Shown piece after piece: positions 4,157 to 5,649 of a stretch of 5,649 nucleotides of DNA (its first letter is position 1; every line of letters begins with the position of its first letter). A program made the translations under genes and the position numbers. The notes under the pieces are model-generated. The model searched no databases and was not told the origin of the DNA. It was given only the letters and a program-made list of their open reading frames with translations. Source of the stretch: Ruminococcaceae bacterium UBA7127 (GTDB lineage Bacteria > Bacillota > Clostridia > Oscillospirales > Acutalibacteraceae); assembly GCA_002493005.1 (NCBI GenBank), contig DKXL01000010.1, forward strand, positions 1 to 5,649, written 5' to 3'.

Positions 4157-5649
4157 ATGAATCAACTTATGACATTCGACAAATACAGAGTATTTGAAAC
4201 AGAATTTGCAGGCAGACCATTAAAGGTTGAAACCGGCAAAATGACACAGCTTGCAAACGGAGCTTGCCTTGTTCACTACGGTGACACAACCGTACACGTT
4301 GCAGTTACAGCATCTGCAAAGCCGAGAGAGGGTGTTGACTTTTTCCCGCTTTCAGTTGATTATGAAGAGAAAATGTACTCAGTGGGCAAAATCCCCGGTT
4401 CTTATCTCAAGAGAGAGGGAAGACCGTCGGAAAAGGCAATTCTTACAAGCCGTGTAATTGACCGCCCGATTCGTCCTCTTTTTGACAAGAGTATGCGCAA
4501 CGATGTTTCAATCGTATGTACCGTAATGAGCGTTGACCCTGACTGTCAGCCTGAAATCGTTGCAATGATTGGTGCGTCAATCGCAATTTCTATCTCAGAT
4601 GTTCCGTGGAACGGCCCAATCTCAGGCTGTTCGGTAGGTATGGTTGACGGTGAATTTGTTATCAACCCAACCGAGGAACAGAGAAAGGTATCAAAGATGG
4701 CAACAACTGTAGCTTCAACAAGCACAAGAATTGCCATGATTGAGGCAGGCGCAGACTGTGTATCCGACGAGGATATGTATAATGCAATTATGGCAGGTCA
4801 CGAGGCTAACCAGAAGATTATTGAGTTTATTGAGGGCATCAAGGCTGAAATCGGCAAGCCTAAATTCGAGTTTGTAAGTTTAGAGCCTGATCACGATATG
4901 TTTGAAGCAATCAAGGCATTTGCCGAGGAAGATGTTAAGGCTGCACTTGACACAGATGACAAGACAGTTCGTGATGAGCGTTTAAAGCCGATTTATGAGG
5001 CGGTTCACGCAAAGTTTGACGAGATTTATCCTGAGAGTGAGGCTCTTATTGACGAGTGCCTTTACAAAACTCAGAAATTTATCGTTCGTCGTTGGCTGCT
5101 TGACGAGCAAAAGCGTGTTGACGGCAGAGGAATGGATGATATTCGTCCACTCGCATCAGAGGTTAATGTAATTCCGAGAGTTCATGGCTCAGGTATGTTT
5201 ACAAGAGGTCAAACTCAGGTTCTTACAATTGCAACACTCGGTCCGGTATCGGACAAGCAGCTTCTTGACGGTATTGATGGCGAAACCGAAAAGAGATATA
5301 TCCACCACTACAACTTCCCAAGCTATTCAGTTGGCGAAACAAAGCCAAGCCGTGGTCCGGGCAGAAGAGAAATCGGTCACGGTGCTCTTGCAGAAAGAGC
5401 GCTTGTTCCTGTTATTCCGTCAGTTGAGGAGTTCCCGTATGCACTCAGACTTGTGTCAGAGGTTCTCTCTTCAAACGGTTCAACATCACAGGGTTCAATC
5501 TGCGGTTCTACACTTGCTCTTATGGATGCAGGTGTTCCGATTAAAGCGCCTGTTGCAGGTATTTCCTGCGGACTTATCACCGAAGGTGAGCGCTGGATGA
5601 CTATGGTAGATATTCAGGGTCTTGAAGACTTCTTCGGCGATATGGACTT
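4157..5649 (+). CDS. pnp: Polynucleotide phosphorylase (polyribonucleotide nucleotidyltransferase), 3' end beyond window
   Basis: An open frame of 497 complete codons with no stop before the right edge; the family is usually about 700 residues, so roughly 200, including the KH and S1 RNA-binding domains, lie outside. PNPase is a trimeric 3'-5' exoribonuclease that degrades RNA phosphorolytically to nucleoside diphosphates. The first RNase PH domain (about 5-145) carries KREGRPSEKAILTSR (85-99) and IDRPIRPLF (101-109). A helical linker domain follows (about 150-240 and beyond). The second RNase PH domain begins at about VDGRGMDDIRPL (321-332) and contains FTRGQTQ (348-354), HHYNFPSYSVGE (383-394), the phosphate-binding NGSTSQGSICGS (440-451) and EDFFGDMD with both metal aspartates, D491 and D497, the latter being the last codon seen. 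The loop that clamps RNA (FFRR in E. coli) reads SYLKR here. The start follows GGAAAGGA with 7-nt spacing; an ATG four codons later is less well placed. It is downstream of rpsO as in many bacteria. Confidence 0.97.
   Translation, partial: MNQLMTFDKYRVFETEFAGRPLKVETGKMTQLANGACLVHYGDTTVHVAVTASAKPREGVDFFPLSVDYEEKMYSVGKIPGSYLKREGRPSEKAILTSRVIDRPIRPLFDKSMRNDVSIVCTVMSVDPDCQPEIVAMIGASIAISISDVPWNGPISGCSVGMVDGEFVINPTEEQRKVSKMATTVASTSTRIAMIEAGADCVSDEDMYNAIMAGHEANQKIIEFIEGIKAEIGKPKFEFVSLEPDHDMFEAIKAFAEEDVKAALDTDDKTVRDERLKPIYEAVHAKFDEIYPESEALIDECLYKTQKFIVRRWLLDEQKRVDGRGMDDIRPLASEVNVIPRVHGSGMFTRGQTQVLTIATLGPVSDKQLLDGIDGETEKRYIHHYNFPSYSVGETKPSRGPGRREIGHGALAERALVPVIPSVEEFPYALRLVSEVLSSNGSTSQGSICGSTLALMDAGVPIKAPVAGISCGLITEGERWMTMVDIQGLEDFFGDMD

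Noticed and set aside
3959..4165. Antisense 68-codon open frame over the rpsO-pnp spacer
   Set aside because: It covers the palindrome, reads as low-complexity basic sequence with no known domain, and is better explained by non-coding structure.
4251..5600. Plus-strand open frames at 4251-4457 and 5184-5600 in another frame, and minus-strand frames at 4546-4737 and 5377-5580
   Set aside because: All lie inside the pnp reading frame, which is continuous from 4157 to the edge with every expected motif; these are out-of-frame shadows.
5617..5647. Apparent loss of a PNPase active-site aspartate, where E. coli has GDED and this protein has GLED
   Set aside because: The metal-binding aspartates align with the D of ED and the final D of GDMD, spaced six apart; both are present (D491, D497), and a hydrophobic residue at the other position is, from memory, normal in Firmicutes.

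Overview
The window looks like a chromosomal segment of a low-GC Gram-positive bacterium, most likely a Clostridia member; I lean towards Ruminococcaceae/Oscillospirales. The reasons are the AT-rich sequence, strong AGGAGG-type ribosome binding sites before every gene, TTGxxx/TAxAAT promoters with TG-extended -10 elements, and the Firmicutes style of the S15 and PNPase proteins. The taxonomic placement is inferred from general resemblance, not from a search. All five genes lie on the + strand.

Left block (1-2803): a clear promoter at 13-41 drives an apparent two-gene operon. The first gene is a PepD-like M20 aminoacyl-histidine dipeptidase (74-1522). After a 31-nt gap comes a DUF819-family polytopic membrane protein (1554-2735). 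Three consecutive hairpins (2722-2803) close the unit; the last has a perfect 15-bp stem. The pairing suggests a cytosolic dipeptidase coupled to a membrane carrier of unknown substrate.

Middle (2804-3518): about 310 nt of AT-rich DNA without a gene, carrying two perfect dyads, leads to a small XRE-family helix-turn-helix regulator (3117-3518). Its targets are unknown; autoregulation through the upstream dyads is a reasonable guess.

Right block (3555-5649): the conserved rpsO-pnp pair, coding for ribosomal protein S15 and polynucleotide phosphorylase (PNPase). rpsO has its own strong promoter and a structured leader of about 97 nt that looks like an S15 autoregulatory RNA. Between rpsO and pnp lie a 9-bp hairpin with a GAAA loop and then a long imperfect palindrome (3998-4111) able to form about 38 base pairs as RNA. 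In E. coli the same gene junction carries an RNase III-cleaved stem through which PNPase controls its own synthesis, so this palindrome is the most interesting element here. It could alternatively be a small non-autonomous palindromic repeat (MITE or REP-like). pnp runs off the right edge after 497 codons, within the second RNase PH domain, just after the metal-binding aspartates.

No phage, CRISPR, transposase, toxin-antitoxin or defence genes are visible. The coding content is ordinary housekeeping, and the interest lies in the non-coding RNA-level structure.
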